Source of the DNA: Tetraselmis striata
Taxonomy: Eukaryota; Chlorophyta; Chlorodendrophyceae; Chlorodendrales; Chlorodendraceae
Direction: 5' to 3'
Assembly: GCA_006384855.1 (NCBI GenBank)
Contig: VCJN01003096.1
Span: 27,087 to 91,086 of the forward strand
DNA: 64,000 bases
Below, in pieces: positions 22,625 through 37,949 of this stretch (the first letter of the stretch is position 1; each line of letters begins with the position of its first letter). A program made the translations under genes and the position numbers. Below the pieces are notes generated by a model. It was not told where the DNA came from, searched no databases, and saw nothing but the letters and a program-made list of their open reading frames with translations.

Positions 22625-23578
22625 TAGACTAAGCGGCGCTTCGCGCCGGGGATCTGTGGAGGTGCCCCTACCTCTTGGGTTGAGCGTGGTGCGGCCGTGC
22701 GGGATGCGGGCCGCTTTTAGCCGGCTTGTCGTGTTGATCTTGTAATACTGTTGTTTCCGGGTAATAATGCTTTTAGCGTTAGATTTGTCAGTAATTTATT
22801 TTTCAAAAGAGACGTATTATTTGTAAAACAGATTAAATCTGCAAGCCGCGTAAAAGCGGGCCGCTGACCACTGGTGTGCATTACAAAAAGGCCGGTACCC
22901 CACCCACCGCTAAAAGTTGTATTACCCAAAAAAAAAAAAAGCAGCACCGCAAGATCAGCAATACAGTACAAGCCGCCTCCAGGCGGCCCGCGTCCCGCAC
23001 GAGGCCGCGCAGGTCGGGCCGGTCGTCAGGTCTACGGGGCGGGCACGGCGCGAATCGCCACGCCCGCCGCCTGTACCGGCACCGGACGCCGGACGCCGTC
23101 GCTCGACCGTCGCCCGTCCGTCGACGGACGCCGGGCCCCGGGTCGGCGGACTGCCCCCGCACCGCGGCGACCCCTTTTTACACTACCATCATGTTACAGC
23201 ATATCCTCGGACCACCGTGTACATAGTCGCTGTATAAATATATATAGAGGGCACGCCTCGCTTGCTGATTCAGCAATAAAAACGCGCTGCGGTACCGCGT
23301 TATTTTGGCGTTTCAGACGAATACATGACGTGCCTGGGCTAGAATACACGCGCATCCATTCAGAATCTTACCGTCTTCGGAGGTCATCCTAGAAATCAAA
23401 CGAGCACAGATCGAACGTATGACGGTTCATACGCGAAGACGCAGCACTGGAGGACGGAGGACGGACGCCTAAAAATCCGTGATAAGACCGTATTGTAACC
23501 GGTATCGATTCTCTCATATTCCAGGCGATTTCGGACGCGGCTCTCCTTTTCCTCCGCTCAACCCAAGAGGTAGGGGAA
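22625..23578 (+). mobile_element. dispersed family F, copy 2 (empty SINE site)
   Basis: This is the reverse-orientation partner of 1345-2500. Within it a 22-base motif at 22666-22687 (CCCCTACCTCTTGGG...) recurs as its exact reverse complement at 23557-23578, so the unit has terminal inverted repeats. An A-run at 22927-22940 replaces the homopolymer of copy 1. No transposase is present. At about 22795-22830 it retains the uninterrupted target of the SINE found in copy 1. Confidence 0.72.
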
Positions 23579-24229
23579 CGGTGATCCAACAGTGTTGGAA
23601 ATTCCGTCACTGGCCTTTAATTAGTCTTGCGAAATGCTTCGGCAATTTGCTTGATGACTATAACGGAGCGTCGCCTACCCAGGGCTTTCCGTAACTGGAT
23701 TGCTGCCTAAACGGCCGTCGTAGAGACGCTGCAAGGGTTTCACTGGTGCCAGTCCTGTCCCGGGGACGAAAAAAAATTAGTGCTGAAGCGCGCTACGATG
23801 AACGACGCGAGCAGTACCAGTACGAGAAGTACCGGTACCCGTACCTCCCAGACTTCACCGCCGACTTTCCCAGTGTTAAGCGCAGTTCTGCCGTTAACTA
23901 CGGTGGGACCCGTCTCCGCCCGCCGCTCGCCGCGAAGCGGGGGCGGGCGGGAGATCGGAGGACATGCTCGTGACAAAGCGTCACGGCGGGCAGCCACCAG
24001 GACGTCCGAGGCGTAGGAGACGGTGTGCTCGTGCCGCTGGCACGCTGGGGGTGGCGCGGGCGGGCGCGTGGTCGATGCCGCCTGGAGCCGCAGGCTTTGA
24101 CTGCGCTGTCCGTGGTCGTCCCGGTTTTTCGATTTCTGGCAGTACTTTATGCAGTACTTCCGATGCCGGCGTCATTCCCACCCAGCCCACAGCCCCCTCC
24201 CGACCCCTCAGCCCAAGCCCCAACCCCGC
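23579..24229. other. no gene seen
   Basis: GC-rich sequence leading into the 192-bp array. An open frame runs through it into the array, but no domain or plausible start supports a gene. Confidence 0.4.
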
Positions 24230-25705
24230 CCCCATCCCCGCAGCCACACCACCGCCGGCGCGCATCCCCGAGACAACCGCGGCACCGTCCGAGGCAGCTT
24301 CACAGCACCTATCTTCGCCCGTCGGTCCGCACTTCACGGTGATGACTCCGCGTGCGCGCCGCCCGCCATGGTCCAAGCCGCACCCCTCCGCCCCCCTTTC
24401 CCCAACCACACCCGCTCCCCTCCCCATCCCCGCAGCCACACCACCGCCGGCGCGCATCCCCGAGTCACCCACGGCACCGTCCGAGGCAGCTTCACAGCAC
24501 CTATCTTCGCCCGTCGGTCCGCTCTTCACGGTGATGACTCCGCGTTCAAGCCGCCCACCATGGTCCAAGCCGCACCCCTCCGCCCCCCTTTCCCCAACCA
24601 CACCCGCTCCCCTCCCCATCCCCGCAGCCACACCACCGCCGGCGCGCATCCCCGAGTCACCCGCGGCACCGTCCGAGGCAGCTTCACAGCACCTATCTTC
24701 GCCCGTCGGTCCGCACTTCACGGTGATGACTCCGCGTGCGCGCCGCCCGCCATGGTCCAAGCCGCACCCCTCCGCCCCCCTTTCCCCAACCACACCCGCT
24801 CCCCTCCCCATCCCCGCAGCCACACCACCGCCGGCGCGCATCCCCGAGTCACCCGCGGCACCGTCCGAGGCAGCTTCACAGCACCTATCTTCGCCCGTCG
24901 GTCCGCACTTCATGGTGATGACTCCGCGTGCGCGCCGCCCGCCATGGTCCAAGCCGCACCCCTCCGCCCCCCTTTCCCCAACCACACCCGCTCCCCTCCC
25001 CATCCCCGCAGCCACACCACCGCCGGCACGCATCCCCGAGTCACCCGCGGCACCGTCCGAGGCAGCTTCACAGCACCTATCTTCGCCCGTCGGTCCGCAC
25101 TTCACGGTGATGACTCCGCGTGCGCGCCGCCCGCCATGGTCCAAGCCGCACCCCTCCGCCCCCCTTTCCCCAACCACACCCGCTCCCCTCCCCATCCCCG
25201 CAGCCACACCACCGCCGGCGCGCATCCCCGAGTCACCCGCGGCACCGTCCGAGGCAGCTTCACAGCACCTATCTTCGCCCGTCGGTCCGCACTTCACGGT
25301 GATGACTCCGCGTGCGCGCCGCCCGCCATGGTCCAAGCCGCACCCCTCCGCCCCCCTTTCCCCAACCACACCCGCTCCCCTCCCCATCCCCGCAGCCACA
25401 CCACCGCCGGCGCGCATCCCCGAGTCACCCGCGGCACCGTCCGAGGCAGCTTCACAGCACCTATCTTCGCCCGTCGGTCCGCACTTCACGGTGATGACTC
25501 CGCGTGCGCGCCGCCCGCCATGGTCCAAGCCGCACCCCTCCGCCCCCCTTTCCCCAACCACACCCGCTCCCCTCCCCATCCCCGCAGCCACACCACCGCC
25601 GGCACGCATCCCCGAGTCACCCGCGGCACCGTCCGAGGCAGCTTCACAGCACCTATCTTCGCCCGTCGGTCCGCACTTCACGGTGATGACTCCGCATGCG
25701 CGCAG
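24230..25705. repeat. 192-bp tandem array, about 7.7 units
   Basis: The word CATCCCCGCAG recurs every 192 bases from about 24232 to 25576, and units differ by only a few substitutions. Because 192 is 64 codons, every frame without a stop in one unit stays open through the array. Three long frames result: plus 23964-25748, plus 24149-25852 and minus 23981-25741. Their Pro/Ala/Ser-rich or Gly/Arg-rich products are more likely a side effect of the repeat than a gene, though a repetitive wall-type protein cannot be excluded. Confidence 0.9.
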
Positions 25706-26479
25706 CGGTGTGGGTCGCCCCTCCAACTCCACAAGACTCAAGACATGAAGACGGAGGCGGTGCTCATTCTCGCGTGGGCTTCATGCAGCTTTATTGAAGT
25801 TGCCCGTGACGTCGTACTACGCGGTAGGCTCTTGTTGCTTACGCTTTTGTAATTCAAACCAGTACAGCACGACGACGGCGAGCAGTACCAGTACAGCACT
25901 CGCCTGTACTGTATTAACAAGGCGGGTCGTACTGGCGGTTGGTGATATTTGTGAGTGACGGGGGTACCTGTAGCATACGATAGCGGCGCAAGATGTTGGC
26001 GCACCAGGCTCGACAGTCGCTCCCAGCAGCGGTCACGCGCCGCGAGGCGCGCTTTATCCCCGTAGCAGTTGAAAAGGGCGGCCGTCTAGGTGAACAAGCC
26101 AAGGCTTTCCTGGCAGACCTTGACCGCTACAGGCGCGAGCGCGGTGGCCCCGGAAGCAGGCCGAAGCGGCAAGTGTGGGCGCAAGATCTATCTGGCACAG
26201 TCCGACTGTCACTCACAAATGCCCTTCTCCGATCTTTCACCCCGGTACGGTACACTGTACAGGGAAGTGCCCGCGGCACAGCAGTCCATATCTGAGTCGC
26301 GGGATAGGAATATATGATTACATGAGCTAGACGCAACATTCAAGAAATCCACACAGAAATCCAGAAGGAAATCCAGCTACGGGCCAACAGAGTCAGGAAC
26401 CGCCATGGTAGCCTCCGACCAGGCATCGCCACCAGCCAGCCGCCGCTCCACGCAGTAGGGACGCTCTCCCCAGCACACA
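25706..26479. other. no gene seen
   Basis: Spacer between two tandem arrays. A stretch near 25850-25900 (TTTTGTAATTCAAACCAGTA) resembles part of family F. No coding evidence. Confidence 0.45.
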
Positions 26480-27300
26480 ATCCCGGGCCACTCCAATAGC
26501 GGCACTAGGCCGAATGTAATGTGAAGGCGCCGACAGGAAAGGAGCTTCGAAGTTGAGGTCTCGCAGCAAGGAGCGGAAGTGGGGGGGTCCAACCCAGAAC
26601 GGGGCGCCACGGGCGTGCAACAGACGCAGGCCACCCAACGCCAGATGCGCCGCCAGCTCGGTCGCGTCCTTTTCCGCCAAACGTAGAACGCCTTCCCCAG
26701 CACAACATCCCGGGCCACTCCAATAGCGGCACTAGGCCGAATGTAATGTGGAGGCGCCGACAGGACAGGAAGGGAGAAAGTGCTCAACGAGTAGGGAATG
26801 CAGAGCCGACCGGGCCAGCAACGACGTAAGACGCCGGTGTCCAGCGCGCTTTGTTCCGCCCAGCGCCAGATCCGCCGCCAGCTCGGTCGCGTCCCCTTCC
26901 GCCGAACGTAGAACTCCCTTCCCAGCACAACATCCCGGGCCACTCCAATAGCGGCACTAGGCCGAATGTAATGTGGAGGCGCCGACAGGACAGGAAGGGA
27001 GAGGGTGCTCAAAGAACAGCGAACAGGGACTTGACCGGACCAGCAACGACGTAAGACGCCGGTGTCCAGCGCACGTTGTTCCGCCCAGCGACAGATCCGC
27101 CGCCAGCTCGGTCGCGTCCCCTTCCGCCGAACGTAGAACTCCCTTCCCAGCACAACATCCCGGGCCACTCCAATAGCGGCACTAGGCCGAATGTAATGTG
27201 GAGGCGCCGACAGGACAGGAAGGGAGAGGGTGCTCAAAGAACAGCGAACAGGGATATGACCGGACCAGCAACGACGTAAGACGCCGGTGTCCAGCTCACA
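26480..27300 (-). repeat. 225-bp tandem array, about 3.6 units
   Basis: The block GTAATGTGGAGGCGCCGACAGG recurs at about 26513, 26738, 26963 and 27188. The period of 225 bases equals 75 codons. The minus frame 26377-27378 stays open and repeats a unit containing SAPPHYIRPSAAIG and VARDVVLG. The outermost unit is more divergent than the inner ones. No domain is recognised and no start or splice evidence supports a protein. Confidence 0.85.
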
Positions 27301-28365
27301 CTGCTCCTCCGCGGCAGTGGCAGCACGGGCGGGGCCAAGGCAACCAAGGTGCCACCCGTGCACGATCCCCGCCCCCATCCCCAGCCGGGGGTGGAGGCGG
27401 AGGAAGGGCCCGCGATTCCGAGGGCCGAGGACGGTCGTCGGGCCCGCCCAGGCGGCGGTGGGTGGGTGGATAGGAATATATTAAATACAGTGCGGCACTG
27501 GTAGCATGATTCAGTCACAGTACTTACTGTCGGAATGTCAAGAATAGATAGCGACGATATTATATGCTAGCTGCAACAGGACCATGGATGAAAAATACGA
27601 CAGATAGATGATGAATACTACTACTACTACTGTACCCGCGTACTCGCTGTCATCACTAGTCGCTACGGTACTCATCTCGTATGGGAGTCCAAAATAATAT
27701 ATATAGCGACTGCTAAAGTTATCATATATTATAATGCTGGATATAATCAGGAGGCGGATTATTATGCATAATAATGAACCATCATAAATATTATTATACT
27801 TGCATATCGCTATTTTTCTCTGATTGGCTGGGGATGCAACTGTGAGGAGCGCTGAGAGTGCAGCATTTCGGGATCTGTACTTAGTGTTATGTTTACATCA
27901 CATGGACTAGAATCCTCGTATAATCTATCTCGGTGTTGCGCAAGCAAGGAGGCCGCAAGCGGACAATATAAACTAGCAGGCGCGCTAGCTAGCAGTGGTC
28001 CGCGCGGCTGGCGCCCAGCGGCGGCTGCGTGCACTCGGCGGCCAAATCACTTCGTTGTTCCCGGCAGGTGTAGTCCATGTCCTGCCCGCGCGTCGCTACC
28101 TGCGGGCCTTCGCATGCGTGCGTTGCCTGCAAGGAAGATAATTCAGCACACTAGGATTCAGTGCCCACTACTTGGATAGTGATGGGCGTGTGGTCGGAGA
28201 CAGGGGAGGGGAGGGGGGGGGGGGCGCACAGTGTGCCGCAGGTGTGTTTCCGGCCGCTGATGTTCCTGCGGCGGTGGGCCGGTGGGATACGACACCTAAC
28301 AGCGGCGCGCGATGTCCGTTTCCTATGAGAATATCGACATTATTGGCGCAGTAAGAATTAGCGAT
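27301..28365. other. no gene seen
   Basis: AT-richer stretch with a TACTACTACTACTAC tract near 27618 and several ATATAT words. Nothing coding is seen. Confidence 0.5.
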
Positions 28366-30225
28366 TAAAGCGGAGCGCGATGAGTCGTAGTCCATGCGCG
28401 GCGCCGGACTTCGTTAGTTTTTGAAAGCAGCTGCGCCTACGACGCACACTCGCACACCCGCCAGACAGTACCGTAGCACCCTCCATCATGGCCAAGCACG
28501 CCAAGGTACTTTCATGCACCCCTTGGGCAAAGCCGTGAGGACTGAAGGCATGACCATACCACTCGGTGGTATGTGCCTGAAGGACTGCATCCATGGGGAC
28601 CTGCGGCATGCATTGTGCCTGGGGCCAAGCGACCAACTGCGATATCCGCATTCACCCAACCCTAGGGCCGCGACGCTTTCGGCTATGCTGTCGAGGACAT
28701 GTTGGCCAATTGCACTGAGCGGACGAAGAAGTACGACGCAGCCGGGAAGGAGAACCTGCGTGCTGCAGGTTTTCAAGTGTCCGATGATGATGTCGTCTCG
28801 CTATACTTTACCTTCTCCATACCCGACGCGGTGCGTGCTCAGATCTTGAACCCAGCATCCAAGCCTCCGTCGACGGTCCATGCCATATTTCCATGAGCGG
28901 GAGGCTCATCTCTCTCTTGAAAGGTACAATGAGTCGGTGGGTGGCTGACATGACAGCGTAGAGGATTTGAATTTCACATGCGGTGCAGCTGTCGGATGTC
29001 TTTGATGAATTCTGGCCGCGCGACACTCAGACGGAGATCCCTTACCCTCTGAAGAAGGCGCCGAGGTTTCCCATCGCCGCGCCCCCGAACACCGAGCGAA
29101 TCTGCTACGCTACCTTCAACTACCGTATCGTGCCGGCTACATAGCCGCAAACCACATCTACGCCAAGGAGACCGTCATGGCCGCGTTCCGAGAGTACACC
29201 CCTCCCCCTTCCTCCCAACCCCACTGCGACCATCCTTGTGGGTTGTTTTGACGGTGCACCTTGTGATGTACATGAAGCAAGGGAAGGTGAGGAACTACCT
29301 CACTCGGCACTACTTCCATGATGTGGGCAAGGACGGCCAAGGAGGTAGGAAGAAGGGACCATCGCCGAGCGAGGACCGACTCCCGAAGGCCCGCAACCTT
29401 GCAGAGGCCTAGCAACAGAGTATCGAGCTCGAGAAGTACTACCAAGCCGGCAAGTGCCCCCCTTCGGACGTGGTGTTCACTGGCGAAGAGGAGGTATGCG
29501 AGGTGACGCCGCACTCGGAAGTCGCAGGTGTTGATTCGTGTTTGTTTTCGCACTTGTTCGATTACACCGCCATCGCCGCGACAAGCAATCAACACGTATA
29601 TATATTGACTTTCGCAGTTGTTGTGTCAGACCCCCGTCTAGTCCCTACGTTTGGCGGTAAGCCGACCGTATCAAGTGTTCAACGCTCGTCGGCTGCGGCA
29701 TGTCCGGCCGCGGTGAACCGGGTCGTGTCGCTGCCGCTGGCGGGTACCGCCGCGTCGCCAGAGCTCCTGCCACTTCTTGGTGGGCGTGCTGCTGAAGCAG
29801 CATCATAAGACGGCGGGCGGCGTCATCAAACACAACACCAACGCGGTCAAGAGCATGGCCGCCACGCAAGCCTTTTCCGGCGACGACGTCGACGAGGGCC
29901 GTAGCCCGGAGCCCCTGGCCAAGAAGGCCAAGCAGCCCGCCAAGCCGGCGGTTGGAGTAGTGCCGGTCCGAGGCCGGGCCGGTGCTGGGGCCCGGGCGGG
30001 CTGCAGGCCGGCCGGGTCGCGGGACGGCCGCCAGACCGCCGTGGCAGTAGTAGCCGCTGCCACCACCCGCGACGGAGCTTGAAGTCCACGTTACTGGAGT
30101 TCAATACTATGCGGTACGGGGTCAAGTATACTGCAGTGCCCCGGGCCACGACTGTGGGTCGGGTTGAGCGCTCCGTGTTGGGCGACATACAACGGGGGTT
30201 GGCAGTGCGGGATGCGGCGTGGCAC
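28366..30225 (+). repeat. dispersed family G, copy A
   Basis: Similar to 46671-48699 almost end to end. Shared landmarks are a start with GAAAGCAG...CTGCGCCTAC, a TGGCCAAGCA word, a segment DVVSLYFTFSIPDAVRAQ, a segment LEKYYQAGKCPPSDVVF, and a final block with AAGGVIKHNTNAVKSMAATQ and an Arg/Gly-rich tail. The copies are broken and I do not recognise the family. A basic Gly/Arg tail would suit a nucleic-acid-binding or gag-like protein, but no hallmark supports that. Confidence 0.7.
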
Positions 30226-30643
30226 AACACGGAGCCCGGACAGAAGGGCCCTCTTTGAGACATCATGGATATGTCGGAGTACACGGGCATGGTCTTCGGC
30301 ACAGTGGGTGAGGTGAGCAAGGTGGTGCGCCGCACTGTGTGCGGTGTTGCATGTTTGGCTGCGGATCGGTGTGCCCTCCCATCGGGGGGCACTCGGTGCA
30401 CCACCCGGGCTCACCATGAGGCCTTACTCGCAAGAGAATCCCTCGGGGTCCTGAGCTTGGTGGCGGCTCGAGAGCGTGCTCGCTGCCTCATAAGACGGCG
30501 CAGATTCGTCCGCCATCCCGTTGCCGAAGCTGCACAGCACGTCCGGGGATCACCCTTGCACACACGTGCACGCGTGGCCCAGACTCTGAACTGTGCGCGC
30601 ATCACTCATCCATCCCGCCTCGTGCGGGATTCGGGCCGCCTCT
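30226..30643. other. spacer ending in a family F fragment
   Basis: Divergent sequence after family G copy A. At 30607-30643 the words CCCGCCTCGTGCGGGATTC and GGGCCGCCT match family F, which resumes beyond the piggyBac element. Confidence 0.45.
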
Positions 30644-33624
30644 AGTGCCTCGGGGACTTTTGTATGTGAGGATAAATCCAACATGGTTTTGTTGTATCGT
30701 CATTCCGGGGCCGGTACGGTGAATAGGGGATTTTCTGTTAAAGGTAGGTACGCGACTGTACCGGTACCGCTAAGAGGGCGCTGCGGGCGGGACCTACAGA
30801 GCACACCCGCCCACCACATCAGCCAGCTCATCTGGCAGGATATAAGCTCATACACCATCCCGCGGCCAGTGGCCCGGGTCAACTACGGGGATGGGAGTCT
30901 ACATGCGGTAGCCGGGGCGGCGGACTTGGGGTGTGCCGCCCTAGCCGGCGCGGGCGTGCTTCAGGCGGCGGATGGCGGTCTCGTCGCAGTGGAGGTGGTG
31001 CTCCCAGCAGTCCCGGCTGTGCACCGAGCTGGGCATGCACAAGGTGATGCCGCACTGCACGCAGTAGAACGAGCTCCAGTGCTCCTCGCCCTCGTCACGC
31101 TAGCAACGGCAGCACCTCGACTGCTTGCTGCGGCCGTTCGCGTATCGCCCGTGGTTGCCAGGGGTGTGCTGGTCGGTGGTGTCCAGGTAGCGCTTGGGCG
31201 CGATGGCGAGGCGGTGGCCGGGGGGACGGGATGGCGCCAGGTCGCCCTCCAGCCCGTTGTAAATGAGGGCCTTCGCCATCAGCTCCGAGAAGTCGTTGAT
31301 ATTCATGCTGGCGTAGGGGTGGGCACACGGGACGTGGAACTTGGTGATCTTCCAGCAGTCGGTGGTGACGATGCCACAGAGGGTAGTCGCGAGTCGGAAC
31401 CAGCAGTCATGGGTATTCCAGGCCTCCTCCAGCGCGAGATCATGCTGGCGCGACTGGTTGTGGTTGTCGACGCGAGGGCTGCGCTCAAAGTAGTTGGACA
31501 GCACAGATAGGCGGGGGATGCTCCGAGTGACGGTGTTGCCGAAGTCGTCCGCCCAGCGCTGTATGTAGGGGTTGCCATCCTCCAGGGCGCCGGCACCAGC
31601 TGTGGCCACAAAGAACAACACCTTCCTCATGTACTTGTAACCCACTGCCATGAGAACCACACCATCCACTATCGCTGAGAGAGCAACCCTGCTGCCTGCC
31701 GGTGCTGATGTCAGGTGGCTCTTCAGGAAGGCCTTTGGGAACAGACCATGGCCAGTCTTGACGACGCCGATGAAGTGGCGGCCCATCTTGCCCACCTGGA
31801 CAGCGGCCTGGGGGACGGCATAGCAGGTAAGAATCATTAGTAATTGCATTTGCCCATCACAGCATGATAAACACACGAGGCAAAAGGACGAGGGTCATAT
31901 CTTCACAGACCCGAATCACGCATCGCCCAGCAGGGTAGAGTCGGTGCTGGTGCAGGTCTCAGCCATGCGCATCACACAAGCGGTAGTCACACCGTGCTCA
32001 GCAGCATGCGGCTTCACACGCACAGGGTCCCTCCTCTCCTGGATCTCGATGTAGGTCATCACACCGGTGTCGCAGTCACATACCGTCTTCATCTCAGTGC
32101 CCAGCGGCTTGGGCTTCCGGTAGATGAAGCTCAGGTTGGGGAGGCCGCCCAGCTTGGTTGCCCTGGGCTGGTACGCGGACATGCTCTCATCCATAGTAGC
32201 AAAGATCCCGGTGTTCAGGATAGTCGCGCGGTTGGCGTTGAACTCGGTTGCAGCACGGCGGAACCACGCCCAAGGATCCCTCACAGTAGAGTCGAGGTCA
32301 GCCTTAGCATACTTGATCAGCGACCGGATATACTTGAAACGGTGAAGGGGCATGTAGCGCTGGAAGTTAAGCTGGTCACGAAGGCCATCAAACGTGATGT
32401 TGGTAGCCCACAGATCTCTGCCTTGCTGAGAGTACAGCGCGCCGGCGATGACCAGCCCCTAGAACCTCACATACTCACGCATGCTGATCAGCTTTTGTGT
32501 TGATGAACGGCGCAGGCCAGCAGACAGGTCGCCTGGGTACATCATAACCCAGAGCTGGACCAAGTCGACGCTGCCAACGCCAATGGGCAGCCCATCTCGC
32601 AACCCAACTGGCAAGGTACGAGCCGCCTCTCGCTGGGCAGTAGTGTCTCGCATCTTGGCCATCTCCTCAGCGCTGTCTAAGTTAAACACTGACCAAGTTG
32701 CAATCTTGCTGCCTTGCTTCAGGACGACGGTGGTGCCAGGAGCGGGGGAGATCCAGGCGGCATCCTCGTGGCCGTCGTCGGGTGAGGCGCCGCCGACATC
32801 TTGCTCTGGCGCCTCCTCGTCCCCGGAGCTATCGCCCAGCTCCTTGGCGAGTTCGACGCCTGGCTGGCTGTCTTGCGACTCGGCAGACATGTCAAGGTTG
32901 TCGGCAGGCAGGGGCTCGGTCGCTAGGATAGAGGCTGGGGAAGAGGTCGAAGGGATGGATGGGTTCTCGGTGGGGGTGCCGGTGTCGGAAACGACACTCC
33001 CTACCTGTAACGATCGTTCCACGACTGCCACCCAGCGCATTCGCACTCGCATCAGCAGCAGCGGCAGGGCGGGGCGGCACGAAAGGGCCGACGGCAGTCC
33101 CTTGACCTCGTGGCGTAGAGGCAGCCGAGGGAGGGGTGCGACCAGCAGTAGCTTGCTCGCAGCGGAGTGCATGGCCGGACTCTTGGACGTCGGCCGGGGC
33201 GTCGTCCCAGCGAACCATCCATTTGCCCTCGCCGACGGACTCGGTAACGTTGCCAAACAGCCGAGCACGCTGGCACCGACGCTGGTCGCCACTCGGGGGT
33301 AGCATGGGCCCTCGGCGGGCTGATACACGAGCGCCTTTGGTGACGGAGGTCCTCATAGCGGCGGGTGGGTGGCTGAACAGGTGGGTGAGCGAGTTTGAAA
33401 TTTTTTCAAAGTTTGAAAAGGGCAAAACGGCGTTGACAACTTCTTGTCGGCCGGTATGCTTTATGTATCCCGGGGGATATCAAGACAGGCCCTTTGGGCC
33501 CCCCGTAGGCCAGTGTAAATGCTCCAACTATGTTTGGCATGCATGATCCCATTTGGGCCTCTCAAAGTTGTATGATATGTACAACAAATGTTGGATATAT
33601 CTAACAAATATCCCCGAGGCACTG
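30644..33624 (-). mobile_element. piggyBac-like DNA transposon
   Basis: Imperfect terminal inverted repeats of about 45 bases begin AGTGCCTCGGGGA at 30644 and at the reverse complement of 33624. They enclose a transposase gene. Family F sequence lies on both sides (30607-30643 and 33630-33715), so the element inserted into an F copy. The TTAA target duplication typical of piggyBac is not visible at these borders, so the exact ends may be a few bases off or the ends may have decayed. Confidence 0.75.
30941..33356 (-). pseudogene. piggyBac-type transposase (DDE_Tnp_1_7), three nonsense codons
   Basis: Exon model: complement(join(30941..31807, 31907..32934, 33005..33356)), 748 codons plus stop. 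The N-terminal part has GKWMVRWDDA, then an acidic linker. The catalytic part has TMDESM (Asp codon at 32189-32191), a GD motif (31922-31924) and VDNHNQSRQ (31466-31468), which match the three Asp of piggyBac transposases; KPKPLGTEMK is also diagnostic. The C-terminus is the usual cysteine-rich finger (YCVQCGITLCMP...HSRDCWEHH). In-frame TAG at 32459-32461, TGA at 31916-31918 (where Trp is expected) and TAG at 31100-31102 interrupt it, so it is a recently decayed copy. Confidence 0.83.
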
Positions 33625-33629
33625 AGCGG

Positions 33630-33715
33630 ATTGCTGTGTTGATCTTTTAGTAAAACTTTTAGCACTAGGTGGATTTGTTACTGCCCTTTTTGTAATTCAC
33701 ACCTGTACAGCAGAT
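33630..33715 (+). repeat. family F fragment, right of the piggyBac element
   Basis: TTGATCTTTTAG, ACTTTTAGC, and CTTTTTGTAATTCACACC match corresponding words of family F at 1900-1985 (minus) and 22735-22900. Confidence 0.6.
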
Positions 33716-34008
33716 ACAATGACCTGCGGCGGATGCTGTAAACAATCGAAGCAGCCGCACCCGCCGCCCCACCGCGCGCCGCGCTTGCACTTGCGCTGCC
33801 GCCTCGCTATATCACACAAGACAGCTCTTCACCCTCATCGTCGAGTCCGGCTGACGGTCCCCCGAGCGCGCCGCCGCGTCCCTCTCAAGCCCTCGGCCTG
33901 CGCCGGTCGATTCGGCATCATCGTTTTCCAGGCGAGCAGCGCGGCGCCGAGTCGACGACTGACCGCCGCCCACATTCGCGGCGCAGCGCCTGGGCCACCG
34001 AAAAAAAA

Positions 34009-37675
<3,667 letters not shown>

Positions 37676-37941
37676 GGCGCGGGGCACGCAAGTGCACACG
37701 CTGCATTCCTCCGTACAAGCCTGCCGCTGCCTGTGCAGGCTGTATCCATGTATTTGTATTTGCCGGAGCGACGGTCTTTCTCGCCACCTGGCAGAAATGT
37801 ACTGCTGCCGCTAAGGCGTTGAATTCTTGATGACTGTGTTAGTGGAGCTGCACATAGTTTTCTGTACATTCTTGGCATCACTGCATGGCAGTGCATGGAA
37901 TGCCGGAGAGCAACTCTGATGTATCTATTGCCTTTGATTCT

Positions 37942-37946
37942 TGTAA
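37942..37946 (+). terminator. TGTAA polyadenylation motif of the transporter gene
   Basis: TGTAA lies 267 bases after the TAG stop at 37673-37675, a normal green-algal 3' UTR distance. Use is inferred. Confidence 0.45.
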
Positions 37947-37949
37947 TGG

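Noticed and set aside
23964-25852. Genes in the long frames over the 192-bp array
   Set aside because: Frames on both strands are open because the period is 64 codons. None has a domain, start context or splice support that sets it apart.
26377-27378. Protein-coding gene of 333 residues on the minus strand
   Set aside because: The frame is a product of the 225-bp repeat with no recognisable domain, so it is listed as an array instead.
31100-32461. Reassigned TAG codon (as Gln) suggested by in-frame TAG in the piggyBac gene
   Set aside because: The same gene also has an in-frame TGA, while the transporter and the ZFC3H1-like gene end in TAG with sensible C-termini. Simple decay of a transposon explains the stops.
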